NCBI RefSeq assembly: GCF_028453695.1
Contig: NC_135781.1
Span: 22,071,640-22,135,639, forward strand
Direction of reading: 5' to 3'
DNA: 64,000 nucleotides
Source: Augochlora pura
Taxonomy: Eukaryota > Arthropoda > Insecta > Hymenoptera > Halictidae
Below are positions 25,223 to 37,900 of this stretch, in pieces. Made by a program: the position numbers and the translations under genes. Position 1 is the stretch's first letter; every line of letters begins with the position of its first letter. The notes under the pieces are model-generated. The model did no database searches. It was not told the DNA's origin and worked only from the letters and a program-made list of their open reading frames with translations.

Positions 25223-26706
25223 TCTAAATTAATCAATTAATTATATGCTGAATTTTCTAGAAGATATTTGTTTTCGTTTGAAAAGAACAACTGTGAAGGA
25301 AATTGCGACGAAATTTGGTGTTTCTTAAATGAAAAACAGCATCCTCTGTTTTTCTCACCTTTATTCAGAACGGAAGCTCGGCTGACTGGCACTCAGGAAG
25401 ACCTTAACTTTATTAGAGTGTCGCAACTTCCCGGGTATTATCCATGGTAATTGTTACCGCGATGCTTACTCGGCGATTTTCTGACGTTTCCTTCCCAGGA
25501 TTAATTTTATGTAGATACAAGATTTACAAACTAATTTCTTGTCCGCGAACTTCACCGCGAACTTTCTGTTTGGTGGACGTTTGTAATTTGAATGGAGAAC
25601 GAATAATGGAACGGTCCTATTTATTAAATTTCAAAAGAAAGTTAATCCTGCAAGAATAAACTAAACTTCGCTCGTCCTGTATCGCTCGGAATCGTTTTCC
25701 TTCTATTAACGAAGGAACAAACTGATTACATTTTATGAATCAATTATAAATGGTACTGCTCCGTCCGGATGCAAGGTAAATGTAACAAATTCGTATAGTA
25801 TTTCAGAAAAAATAAAATGTCGGGGACAATTTTATATTTCATATAAAGATGCATAATTGGTATAAAATGTGGAACAGGTATATAAGTACGGAACGTTAAA
25901 ATCGATATTTTTGTAGAATCTTGTAGCTTTGTTTTTTAAAAATATCTCCTCGATGTGATAAATTGGTATTCATAATATTTTCGAAATCGTTGTGCAGGAA
26001 TCGTTGTTCAGTGTTCTGAATTGTATTATTGTTACAAACTTCCGCAATTGATCGATACGGTGGCATAAAGTTTTTTAAATGTTAAAAGCAGGAACAATCT
26101 TTATAGCAAAATAGAACATATGGGCTTGAATAGTTTTCATAAAAAAATAAATAAAGTTTAGATTTAAGATAAACTAGTCGTTAAATAAAAATTGTATGTC
26201 GGAGAAATCTGAACTGAAAGAATATGTGTAATTTGATAGAAGCAAATACAACCATCAATAAATATGAGGAAAATACAATGCTGGTAAAAAATATTCAATC
26301 AAGCCTTCCATTAGTTTCTTATTTAAAATATTAATATAGTTGTTCACTGACAGCTTTACTTAATTTAGTAATAATATAATTCATCTCCATTATTCGCTAC
26401 AACAAAAGGGATCTTAGGTTCTATGATCCCATCAACAATATTTAAGCTACAGAATTACCGAAAACATCGTTTTTTTCAGTAGCGATGTCTACAACTTGTA
26501 AAGTGACGTTATTTAACATGCATAGAGCCGCTTTGGTACCTCACTTGTATGCCGCATATTACATACGTACTATATTCTTTTAAATTTCTTCATATTCTGT
26601 ATGTTACATTAGACAATTAGAATCACTTACATCTGTTATTTCAATAAATAAATAAATAAAATTAACTAACGACAATTAATTCTTTCGGCGGGCAAAACAT
26701 CGATTT

Positions 26707-26762
26707 TCGATTCTTATACCAAAGAATCGACTCGATGGAACGTGGAATACCAAAGAATCGAT
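26707..26762. repeat. Three TCGATTCTT sites, inverted and direct
   Basis: TCGATTCTT (26707-26715), spacer ATACCA, AAGAATCGA (26722-26730), then again ATACCAAAGAATCGA at 26748-26762. A 9-base perfect inverted repeat plus a 15-base direct repeat at the edge of a GC-rich island. Confidence 0.6.
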
Positions 26763-27353
26763 TGAAAAGACCGATCTTTTAATTAAATAATCTATCGAAC
26801 GATTTAGCGAAGAAACGAATCAGAATAGAAAATCCTTAACCAGAAACATCCGCAAAGGATTCGAAAATGATTTGCGGTTCGGCCGACACCGGGTACTCGA
26901 GAACACAGGGCAACCGGCGCACAGTTTCCTATTGCATTCCACGGATTGAAATCCCGCGAGAAGAACCCGACGAAACCCCGTACAACGGCAACACACGGAA
27001 GCGTAAAAAGAAGTCTGCGGCGCGATTTCCATCTCTCGAGCGACCTTTCGTCGCTTCGGGAAAGCGCGAGCGTGTAAAAGCTCGAAAGCTGGAAAAAGCT
27101 TTTCGGTTCGGTGCCGGTCGGATAAAAGTTCTCCTACACCGCCTCCTTGCCGCTCCCCCCCGGCACCCGCCCCCGCATTCCTCCTGGTTCCCGGTCCCCT
27201 TTCTCCCCTATCGGTCTGTCCCGCCTTTATCCCCTTCGCCTCTCTCGCGATGGAAGGCGAAGATTGAAGCTTACGCGAGTCGTCCTTGTGTTCGCATATT
27301 CCATCTGCTCCTCCACGGCTCCTCCGTCACGTGTGTGTTCCCTTCGACGCGTA

Positions 27354-27741
27354 TACAGGGTGTGCCATACAACTTTGTCGCTCCAAACAATCTTGCGATG
27401 AGAATTCGCGAGGAACCGGCCCCCTAAAAATTGAAAGTCGCGAATCTTCGACAGCGTAGTGCATCGTGGCAGAAATTCTCTCCCGATGAAAGAAGTTGCC
27501 AAAATAGAAGACACCACTTTGTTTTGCGTCGCCTGTCATTTCTTTTATTTGTTTATTTATTTGCAACAGAACGAGCTCTAACATCCTTATGCTTCTTTAA
27601 CGTTCGAAGATCGTATTAATGGAAGATCCTCGATTTCAAAAGCTTCGGGGATGTTGTTTATCAACACGTGGCAAGTGTCACCGACATTTTTAATTACACC
27701 GGGTGCGTTTCAGGTGACGAAGTTCCGCGGTACACCCTGTA
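27354..27741. mobile_element. CAGGGTG-ended TA-target MITE
   Basis: The ends ATACAGGGTGTGCCATACAA and (right, inward) ATACAGGGTGTACCGCGGAA share a terminus that continues as ACTTTGTCGC or ACTTCGTCAC, about 29 bases with scattered mismatches, with TA at both outer edges. The 388-base interior has no protein signature. It lies inside a GC-rich island, so part of the interior may be exapted or simply younger. Confidence 0.7.
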
Positions 27742-27858
27742 TGTGTGCGCACCTTGGTATTGGGGCGAATGGGTTAGTATGTACGCGTGTCCTATCTCTC
27801 CGCTTCTCTTTCTATCCCCCGTTTCTCCCCTTCCGCGGCCCCTCCGGCTCTCTTCCTC

Positions 27859-27950
27859 GCTCTCTCTCCCTCTCTCTCTCTCTCTAGTCGAATGTAGCGC
27901 GCGCACTCTCCTTCTCCCTCTCTCCCTCTCTCCCTTTCTCTCTTTCCCTT
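27859..27950. repeat. CT microsatellites, two tracts
   Basis: 27859-27887 and about 27908-27950, split by a short unique sequence (gtcgaatgtagcgcgcg). Confidence 0.85.
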
Positions 27951-28327
27951 ATTCTCTTCGGATACAATGTGTGCGCGTCAAGAATACACGCTATTGATCG
28001 CGGGTGGATGCGAGAAAGAGCCGGGAAATACGAGAAACCAGTCTCTGGCTCTGCAAACTCTTTTTCTCTCCCCGCGTTCTTCACGTGAGGGAGGAAGAGA
28101 ATGTGACGTTATTCCGGCGGGCCGATCCTCTCTCGTATTACCCTATACTTGATTTATGCGGACGACGCCGAATCGTATGCGTTAGGCTGTTCCGCTTCCT
28201 TTCCGGCGTGCTTTCTGACGAGCCGGCTGAAACGAGAGGAGAAAAATCCGCGGAATATACGAACGCGAGAAATAACACTCGACTTATCTTTTTTTTTCTC
28301 GTCGTGTGCGTACCGTAAACTCAGTCT

Positions 28328-28580
28328 TTAACATTGAATCTACTAGAGCGGTCAAGTGGCCGCTTCCTATGCTTTTAAGAAAAATGTTTAAATTCAATCT
28401 TTTCGCTTTTCTTTAACTTTCTCCGCATTTTTTATGTAATACATAGCTATTTAATTTTTCAATATTCGATAACATTACGCTCTCTACCGTTATCAATTGG
28501 GAGTGGTAATAATAAAATTAATATTTCTATAATATTTCTCTCGTTTACATGGGATTTATATATGACGAAATTTATGTTAA
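28328..28580. mobile_element. Possible TTAA-ended element with GCGGTCA palindrome
   Basis: TTAACATTGAATCTACTAGA is followed at once by the imperfect palindrome GCGGTCA-AG-TGGCCGC. A TTAACAT end in the opposite orientation closes a 253-base span. Length and layout resemble the other TTAA elements here, but the two ends agree over only about eight bases. Confidence 0.35.
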
Positions 28581-29339
28581 GTCATCGTTGGTTATAATAA
28601 AAATTGATACAAGAGGTGTTTGATATAGAAGACTTAAATTCTTTTCTTTAATTTTATTTATTATAATATTAGAACATGTTCTTTTTATTAACAGTAGGCA
28701 CAAAATGCCAGAATAAAATTGTTGAAATAGTAAAAATTTCCAATTACTTATGAAATATCTGCAATTCTGAATACAAAAAATTAAGAAGTAGTAAAATACT
28801 AAATAATTGAATGAAGTATAACGTGTCAAGATTGTTTTATTTGTCTTATAAAAATATTTCAATCGCACATTGGACATCGATATAATTGTCTACGTTTTCA
28901 CAGTAACCAATGATTACATATTGGACTTCTTCTAAATCGAAAAATAGAGTTTAACATAAACTAACACATTTTTAGATTGTTTTTTACTTGCTACACTGCT
29001 AGTACTGGATATACAATTTCCTTTAATCTAATCTTCTACGCTCACGCCAAATCATGAAAGGTTGCACAGGAATCCGCGATTCAATCGTCGAAACTTAACT
29101 ACGTTTCAAAAATTCGAAACTCTTTATAGTTAATAGATTGAATTCTTACAATGTGCAGGAGTATTTTGACGAGACTGGCTGTAAGTGATGGAAATTTCTT
29201 ATTAGTCTGCTGTAAATACAAAACAGTGAAAATATTTGAAAGATTTAAAGATGCTATCTTCATTATTTTTAATATAACTGAATAATTAACGAAATTGAGA
29301 AACGTCTGCGTAAACCATTTTTATTTCAGATAAAAATCT

Positions 29340-29477
29340 TCGTCACCAATATTTAATTATTTAAGTAAATATAGGCATACGATAAATATAAAAATTTCTC
29401 TTTTTACCATAAAATCATTACATTCGAAAAAGTTCTAATCGTTGTTACCCATCTGAGAAAAGTGTGGAGCCGGTTAA
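29340..29477 (-). mobile_element. TTAA-ended MITE, copy 6 (one half only)
   Basis: Sequence from about 29340 (TAAGTAAATATAGGCATACGA) to the terminal GGTTAA at 29474-29477 matches the reverse complement of the left half of the 18.4 kb element, including the block AGTTCTAATCGT. No opposite terminus was found, so the copy is truncated or too decayed to bound. Confidence 0.5.
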
Positions 29478-31823
29478 GACACAATCTTTTAAAAGAATAA
29501 AGAAATGTTAGATACTTTATACAATATCAATTGTTCCTTTAAAAGAATACAAAAATTGAATGTGTCTTAACAATAAGTATAAACGATATTATACCTGAAA
29601 ACAAACTAAAGGCATAGCATTTGGTGTCACCCGACAGTAACCTGCTCCACTATTCATTTCAAATGGCGTTCACATATATTTGTTCATCGCTGTACTTTAT
29701 CGAGCAACTATCTCCGAAGATTAATCTAATGATTGGTCACCAGACTAATCCAGCTAACAGCAACGATCCCAAAGACACCGTGAGTGTTTCGCGCGCAGTT
29801 TTTCTCGAAGGTTGCAGAAGGAAAATCACGAAGGAAAGTTATGGTAACTATCGATGCAGATGGTGCGCCCGGGCCTCCCCGGTTTCTCTAAGACATTGTT
29901 TCGGTGTTTTGCCCCGTGATTTATTGATAATCGGCATAACGGACACGCTGGAAGCCTCGGAGACGCTATAACGACGCCACTCCATCTTGGTTCGCCGGGC
30001 GCGACGCTATTCGTTGCTCTCTTCTCTTCCTCTCCGGCGGAGTTTTTGCCTCCTTCCGTTCGCGCCCTCGGATGTCGGTGATGAATGGATCCTGGCGAAC
30101 CTCCAGGACAGGGAGGAGGGAAAAAAGATATCCTGGCCTATGCGGGAATTATTCGAAGACGAAGACGTCGTTGTCGGGGGGGTGTGAAAGAAGAAACGAC
30201 AACACCGCCGCCTCCGACGCGGCCGAGGACGACGCTCGAACTGGCTGAGACGGACAGGGAACGGGGAAAGAAGGTCTGCCGGCGACGTCGAGCTTTCCTA
30301 TGATTGATCGAAGCCACTATAGTTTACTATAGCAGATCATCGTTAATGATATCCATCGGCTGGAGAACCTGATCCATTATTAACGTTGTCATCAATATCT
30401 TCCGGACGCTATTCCGCATTGGCATATCTCGAGCATTGCAGCCTTCGCTACCTTAAAAGTCTCATACCTTCCACTGGAAAGATATCTCTTGGAATTTATT
30501 TGTAATCTTTAGAACTGTTATGAGTAGCTGTGTTCCAAAATATTGGTTATTCAATGATATAAAAAAGGATTTTAAATTCTCGCATGCTAGAAATATGAGT
30601 ATCTTTTAATAAAGCGGGGTTTCGGCAATATTGCATAATCGGAAGAATTTCAAAATGTTCGAATAATAAAACAATTACTTAATTACAGTGTTAGATTAAA
30701 CGTTTACTGAGTCGTACAATCTGTCGTGTTTTATAATAGTGCTACCTTTTTTATTATTTAGAACTCAAACAATGAAATGAAAATATCAAAGATTCGGATA
30801 ATCTTGATTCTACTGAACCTGATTTCTAAAAATACTGTGAAATATTTACTAGAATACGTTTTAACTACTTATGTTGAAGCTGTAAAAAGTTAGACGTGAG
30901 TTAAGACCATAAATGTTAGAAAGATGCTAAAAAGACTTCGTATTTACAATTATCTTTTACTACATTACGAAAAAGCAGTATACAGAAAATTCTGCAAAGT
31001 TCTGTTCGGCGATTAAAGAACGTAAAAATTCCCCTAAGTTTTCTTAACAATTTTATATTGCTGGGTTTTTGGAGATTGAGACAAAATTAAATTAAGATAT
31101 ACTATAATACTTAACGTGTGAAACTGTGTGTACATGAATAAACAGAAAATGTAAAGATATAAAGTGAAATTAGAATTTCGCAAGATGCATCTGGCGATGC
31201 TGTTACAAAACCATCAGCACAATTTAATGAATAATTTTTTTCTCTTTCCAAATGGTATTTTGTTTTAAGTGAGATGAAAATCTTATGAAACGATTATTGA
31301 AAATCTTATATATTTAAAGATCTAGTATTAAGATTTTAAGAAACCAAAATGCAATTGTATAAAAGTTTAAATGCATAAAAGCTATATATGCATAAAATCC
31401 ACAAGCTATAAATCTATGAAATTCACTGATGACTTTAAATTCGACTCCGCCACGAGAATATTCGCGAAATGGCGCTTTATAATAAAAATGACGAATTGCG
31501 AATTAAAAAAGCCAAGAACAGCTGGATGCACGGCGAGATTAGAAATTCCCAAAATGCATTCGGCTGTGCCGCAACAAAACCGCGGCGCTGAACGAGGGAA
31601 AAATTGTTTCAACGGGTACGTGCGTCGACTGCGAATCGAATTTCCGAATGGTAGTGAAATGAACACCGATTCGGTAGAGGATTTGAAAGCGAGGCGGCCT
31701 CTCCAGTAATTCTTATGCGTGTCCCGGAGTCACATGGTGTGCACGGTTTAGCATTTTTTCCTCGTCTGAATATCAATGGCCATTGATACGTGTGTCATCT
31801 TCTTTCTTTTTCGCGTCACTACA

Positions 31824-31849
31824 CACCTGCCCGGTCCGCGGGACAGGTA
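31824..31849. promoter_or_regulatory. Inverted CACCTG / CAGGTA pair
   Basis: CACCTG and CAGGTA face each other across a GC-rich 14-base spacer in a GC-rich block. A possible E-box-type dimer site. Confidence 0.25.
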
Positions 31850-33973
31850 AAACACACGTTGGATGTTTAAATTAAACGTGGGAAAAGGTTAGCCTGGGCC
31901 CGGCCGTTCCTCCTTTCACCGGTGAACGATCGCATAAATCAGCATATATACATGCGTTCGCCGGCGAAAAAACTTTTGACGCGCCGCCAAGGGTGTTTTC
32001 CTTCGAGAACGCCGCGACGTTAGGGGGGTAAGGTCTGGCTGGAAGAGAGCAAGAAAAGTTCGATAGCTGAATTTTCAATTTCCAAGCGGCAACCCCTTCG
32101 CTATGCTAGCGCTTCTGAATAATAGTCGTGTTGATTTCAGGGGTGGAGCAAGTGGATATCGGATGTGCTTCTTTTCAGCTATTTATTTAATCCCAACTCC
32201 GTGACATTACGGCACTTTGATTTTCAAAAATAACAGGCAATGACTGCAGAATTTTTGCCTAAATAAAATTATTTTGCGATGAAATTATCGCATATGAAAT
32301 AATATTGTTTAAGAATTTATTCACTAGTGCACTAAAAAATAGAAACGCAAAGGAACTAAAGAAGCTTTTCATTTCATTTCCAATTTAATCGGATTTCAAA
32401 GATATTTATTAAGTGATATCACAAAGTGTTTAATTGAAGGCGACAAAGGAGTGTCCATTCCATTTCTGATTTAATCGAATTTCAAAGAGCAACATTATCC
32501 TTTAATCTCTCCTCTTCGAAATTTACTGTACGAAGACATAAATATGTGCATAAATCGTCATTATTAATTATACATATTTGCGATAATGGATATCGTCATG
32601 CAAAAATGTTTCTTATTAATATTACGTTCATTTGCATGCATTAAAACGTATATCGGTTCGATGGTAAATTAATTAAATACGATTTTATCGACGTATAACA
32701 ATACTGGTTAAAAACAGACGACATTGGCGACTTATGAATCAGAATCAGTACAGTATCCGGACAAAGGACCCGGTCGTATATTCTGCGGTTCACAATAGCA
32801 GACCGGTACAATAGTGACGAGACAAGTATATATTTTAAAAGCCAATTAATCAATCCTAGAAAAGGTCGGCGAGGTTAAGAGCGATCTGACAAACCTAAGT
32901 GCGACTAGAATTCGCATCGCGCTGCATAGGGGTAATGCCGATAGTTTGTCAAAACTGATCATTTATCCTGCGACCCGTTCGGGGTGCCCCATTTCAATTT
33001 CCATGCACCATTGCCATTCGCTATTCAAAAAAATCTCTCGTTCGACCGTAAGCATTTGTTTATATACAACCATTTATAATAAAAACCGGCGAGTCTTTAT
33101 TGCCTTTCGAAACAATAAAAAGATACATGGACCGATATTTTATGTCGGAAGTAATTGAATGAAACTTTATAAAAATCTAATAACGTACGTGTGAAAATAA
33201 TATCACCCTGTTCTCGAAGTATTGTAATTATTAAACTGTGGAAATAAATTGGTATAACTTGGTTTAATCATACTCAATCTTTAAGTAATAATTTTTGTTA
33301 TAGATGCGTCCATAGTCTAATAATTACCAAGAATAGAAAGGAATATGTATTTAATATTTGTCAATTGCAGTCAAGGTTTTAATTGCAATTTACCTCTGAT
33401 TTATGCATTATAATAGAATTGTTGTATGTACTTCTAAATATAGGGTGATTATTCTACTTCCGCTCTCTAATTAGAATTAAAATGGGATTCTAATTAAAAA
33501 TGGGATGGAGATATGTGTGAAATTTGCATATTTTACTTAATAATTTTACTATAAAGTCAATACATTCCATACTTAATGAAGGACAGGAGAATTATGAAAA
33601 GAGGATTGAGGATTGTTTAACATTTAGATCGGCGGCATGGGATATAATGGTGTTTTGCTTGGTTCGATCCTTAATGATGCATTCTTCGTTCCTGGTGCCT
33701 CGATTCTCCTAGTTTCCTTGAGCCAGGCGTTCTCTTTCCTTTTCTCTCAATTAAGGAAGCTGAAGATCGCGCGTCGACGCGCTCGTTTAACCTTCCATTT
33801 TTCCAGGGACTCGTCCTCTATTTATTTTCTTAGTAAATTACTTGAGGACGGTCCGGGACACGGTGAAAAGGGGTGGCCGGTGGGGTGAATCGTCGGCGGA
33901 GGAGTGTGAGGCCAATGAAAGAGACGAGGAGAGCCAGGGCAAACGAGGTGAGAGAGACAGGGTCAGACCGGCA

Positions 33974-33974
33974 T

Positions 33975-34023
<49 letters not shown>
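33974..34023. repeat. (AG)n microsatellite
   Basis: About 50 bases, one of the longest GA tracts in the window. Confidence 0.9.
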
Positions 34024-34024
<1 letters not shown>

Positions 34025-34227
34025 TTTAAAGACGTCTACACCCACCTGTTGAGACGCTCTCATAATTAATTCCATTTCACACCGCCACGCGCTTACTTTC
34101 TTCGCGGTGCGATAGAAAGACTAAGAAATAGAGAAAAAAAGTGACGCCGAGAGCGACGAAGCTCTTAGCGTATACTTTAACTCTCGGACGCAGCTGAGAG
34201 CTTGATTACTCCGTCAGCTTCGAATGC

Positions 34228-34250
34228 TGGGTCATTTTGACCCAAGTTAA
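34228..34250 (-). mobile_element. Solitary TTAA end with TGGGTCA palindrome
   Basis: TGGGTCA-TTT-TGACCCA (7-base stems, 3-base loop) lies three bases from a TTAA. The arrangement copies the palindrome-next-to-TTAA layout of the other elements. No partner end was found. Confidence 0.3.
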
Positions 34251-34499
34251 GAAGTTGCATTCTTTCTTTCTGAATTCTAACGTTACTTCTACTATTACTT
34301 CTACTATTTTCATTTACAATACTGGTTAAATATTAAAAAACATAGCGTAACATATTATTTTTAATTAGTATAAACAATTATGAAAGAAGAATATAAGATT
34401 TTTATTATACATGTACGTAGATCGTAATCTCTTACTTTGGATACAATTGTGAGCTACGAAATAAATAAAATAATTCGATGAACACAATAGGGGTAAAAT

Positions 34500-34790
34500 A
34501 AATTCATCTTTAACTGGTTTTTATAAAGTATAGTGAACAAATGTTAGATAGCATAGTGAAATATATTAGTTTAAATTCTTAAATCTGAAAGAATTTGTTG
34601 AGGAAAAAATGAATACATTTAATTATATGTGTATTACGTTTATTATATAATACAAATGCAGTAATTAGGTGAACATAATAATATGTTCGTTCTTATATAA
34701 TTTTTATAAATGGTAGTCGACAAATGTTGTACGATATAGTGAAGTATATATTATTTAAAATCATCATTTTAAATCCGAATGTGTACAAAC
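34500..34790 (+). repeat. Old local duplication
   Basis: 34520-34600 and 34697-34785 align: tttttataaagtatagtgaa / tttttataaatggtagtcga, acaaatgtt, atatagtgaagtatat, and taaatccgaatg or taaatctgaaag. Divergence is high. Confidence 0.45.
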
Positions 34791-34820
34791 ATTTACTGAG
34801 AGAGCAAACAATGTTTTCAT

Positions 34821-34916
34821 TTTTGAAAGTTTTTATTTTGTACAAAATTTCCCACAATTTATACAAATTTTTGAAAGTTTTTATTTTGTACAAAATTTCC
34901 CACAATTTATACAAAT
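34821..34916 (+). repeat. 48-base tandem repeat, two perfect units
   Basis: 34821-34868 and 34869-34916 are identical (ttttgaaagtttttattttg ... acaatttatacaaat), followed by decayed part-units to about 34948. The identity implies a recent slip or duplication. Confidence 0.85.
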
Positions 34917-34969
34917 TTTTGCAAATTTATATAAATTATACAAATTCTGTGATTAAGAAAAACCAGTGA

Positions 34970-37900
34970 AGTCTTGAACGATCTCGCCCTCATCCAATTT
35001 TCACCCTAATTTAGTTCTTTATGCAACAATGTTTCGAAACAAAGCAAACTGCAACGATGTAGGTTGACCTGTTTAGTGAATGAACATTTCTTGTATTACA
35101 TGAAAAACTAACTATTATTATACCCCTTTCACATTAAAATTTAAGCAGTAGACAATTTATACAGTATATTATACAGTTACAGACGTCTTGCAGATGTCAT
35201 TCTGTATCTGCTATTACACTTTAAAAAAAAATACCGCGATTAACAAATAACTAACGACCAGTGTATCGGTATATATTATTGCTTACGATAATGTCATTCA
35301 ACCGATTTAATGACGATCATGTTAACAATTATATGGTGCAAGCGTTATTTTATTCAACGAGTCATCCTACCTTTATCTTTTTTGTTCTTGCAGCTAAGAA
35401 AATGGACTTAGAATCCAAGAAAGGCACAGTCGGTTTAAAAAATTCCAAGGACTCCTAGGGGATCGTTTAACCTAATTAAGGGTTGACGGAGCGTTGAATT
35501 AGGTCCTGGGTCGGAGAGGGCGTAGAAGTTTGACCGCAAAGGGTTAACGATTACAGATAGTGGTCAGCGGCCGAAAGTTTCGATTCAGGATTGCATTCGG
35601 ATTTTCCGGTTGGTTTCCAGTTGCACAAAGAATCGTCCCGACCCCGGGTCTCGGCAAGGAGCTGCCCGCATGCACAGAACTTGGAGGCGTTCTATATAGT
35701 TTCGGCGAAGTATAGTTCGCCGGTAACTTTCTTTCGCATCCATTCGGTCGCGTTTTAATCTTTCCCCGGGTTTGGAAACCCGCGGGGCCGTCTGCTCCTT
35801 CGGGTAGTTTCATTTCAATTTCATCCCCCGCCCCTTATACCAGCCATCTCCAAACCTCGAAGCTAACGGAAGAGGCAAGGAATAGATATCTACATTATGC
35901 TGATACGAACCAACTACGTTTCATCCCCTTCCCGAGCCGCGGTCCACCCTCGTATCTTTCTGGCCGTCCCCCTTGTTCGTCTTTCCCTTCGTCTAACCTC
36001 AATCTTGCCAACTGCGATATGTAAGAGTCTCCAACTTTCGAGCCATGCGAGGAGAAAAAGTCTCCTTCGAGCAAAATGGTTCAAAAAGTTTCCTGGTTTG
36101 GCCTAACTTTGATGAAGTTGTATGCGATTGCATTAAAATGAATTTTCATTTTGACGGTGAAATATCAAGTTTAGATCGTAACAAAGAATGTTTGACATTG
36201 TTTTGCTGGTTTTTCGGAGAGTCATAGAGAATCTTAGCAAGCATTATCATAAATATATCATAAATGTTTATTATGAAACATGTACAATATATTAACGAAT
36301 GCTAAATTAATTTCTTCAACCTAAAAACAGTCCTTTATACGTTGAAGATGTAAGGCTCATAACACATTACAATGTAATCTAACAAGTTGTTACGGAATCA
36401 TTTTATAAAACAAACTGCTTGAGTATTTTTTTGAAAAGCGTGTAGCCATTAAAGAGCTTCCGCCCTTACGTTTTATCTTCGTTGAAGTAAAGTATTTAAC
36501 TCGACGCGTACACTGTTTCAAATTAATCCCACACAAAACATCCGCCGTGCAGCGTGTACAAAGGATTAAAAAGAGGACCTGTTGTTTCAAATTATATACA
36601 AAGGAATTAACATCCACTATTTTATTCTTTGGTTCTAGAATATAATTTATAAAATAGCTTTATAAATAACTATATTTATATCAACACAAAATTAAGCCTT
36701 ATGTGATAACGAAAATTAATGACGTTGTTATTTCTATTAATCATCTGCAGAATTTCTTCTTCTCTTCTTCCGTAAAGATACCTGGTTATATCCACAAGCA
36801 TACTGCTTCTTCAGAAGCAGAGTAAAATATGTCATGTTTGCAGAAAAGCGGATGAAGACGAAAAATCTGTTCTAGATAGAGAAGTGCTTTTTCCAGGGAT
36901 TTCCAGGTTTCCGAGGCACGGTGGGCCGGTCAGAAGGACGCGAGGCCAGCTGTCGTTCACTTTCACCTATCGAGTTATCGTTGCTTTCCTTTTTTTTTCC
37001 CCGTCGGGTAACGAAGGTGGTACACGTCGTCGGTGCCAAGATTGCGAGTGAATCGATACGAGAGGTGGATGCACGGCGAGAACGAGAGAGGAGAGACACG
37101 TGGGGAGGGTAGGGGAGGTCGTGAGGGTGGTTTTTGAGGGAGATGTTTCGTTCGTAGGCAGTAGGTTTCCCCCACCTCCGTCGGCCAGAAGTCCCGCAGC
37201 ATAATCTCCATCCCTCTGGCCCGTCTCTTTCGCATCCCCCTCTCTCTCTACCCCCCTTTTCGCAACCACCCCACGCACAAGGGGGTGAAATCGCTCATCC
37301 TCTGTTCTATGAACGTGGCCCTCCACCCATCTCCGGTGTAAAACCCCCGGTGCCGTGACGTAAATGCCAGAGAAATGGGCTGGAGGGGCTGCGAGAACGT
37401 GGCGTGGCCAGTGACGCGTGTGCACGCAGGAAAACTCTTCTTATTTATATGCTCCACGCTGCCATGGCGAATCGATATTTCGCGTGAGTTCGCCTGCCGA
37501 AAAAAAAGGAAGGAAGAGGGTCACCCCCGCGTGCCACCGGGCAAGGCCAACGATTTCCTTTTCCGCTCTCGACGCGCCCGCTTTTCTTGCTCGCCTACCT
37601 TGCACGCCTGTCAACAACTTCGACAGTTCCAACGTGTGTTAATCTTTAACCCTCCTTGCGCAAATTACTGAATAAACTCTGACACGAATTTTTTTTCAAT
37701 CCAGTGTTTATACTCTTATTATTGACATTTCTGGAACAATTTAAATTAACCCTCAAGGAACCTTCGCTATTTAGGCTATTTTGGCTTCATTTATTATTAT
37801 TTATTAAATACAATTGCATTAAGGAAAATAACAGACTGAAGTACCTTTGAATGCAGTAAAGTAGGTCTATCTACTGTGAGGTCGCAAATATTGCTGAGAT

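Larger units (their letters stand above)
23294..28327. other. Intergenic or intronic; large islands 23.85-24.96 and 26.69-28.32 kb
   Basis: Both islands carry long overlapping open frames (longest 186 codons at 26867-27427) with Arg/Pro/Ser-rich, order-free products typical of GC-rich non-coding DNA. Between them lies the degenerate tandem repeat and AT-rich DNA. Confidence 0.5.
28581..34227. other. Intergenic or intronic; islands at 29.75, 31.48 and 33.62 kb
   Basis: AT-rich with balanced blocks at 29750-30460, 31480-32160 and 33620-34080. The plus-strand frame at 31371-31709 is open for 112 codons but has no splice context or family match. Confidence 0.45.

Noticed and set aside
26867..27427. 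186-codon plus-strand frame
   Set aside because: Lies in a CpG-rich island, Arg/Pro/Ser-rich without motifs, and runs into the CAGGGTG element.
33200..33450. CACCCTG and AGGGTG pair resembling transposon ends
   Set aside because: The orientation is outward, not inward, so they cannot bound an element.
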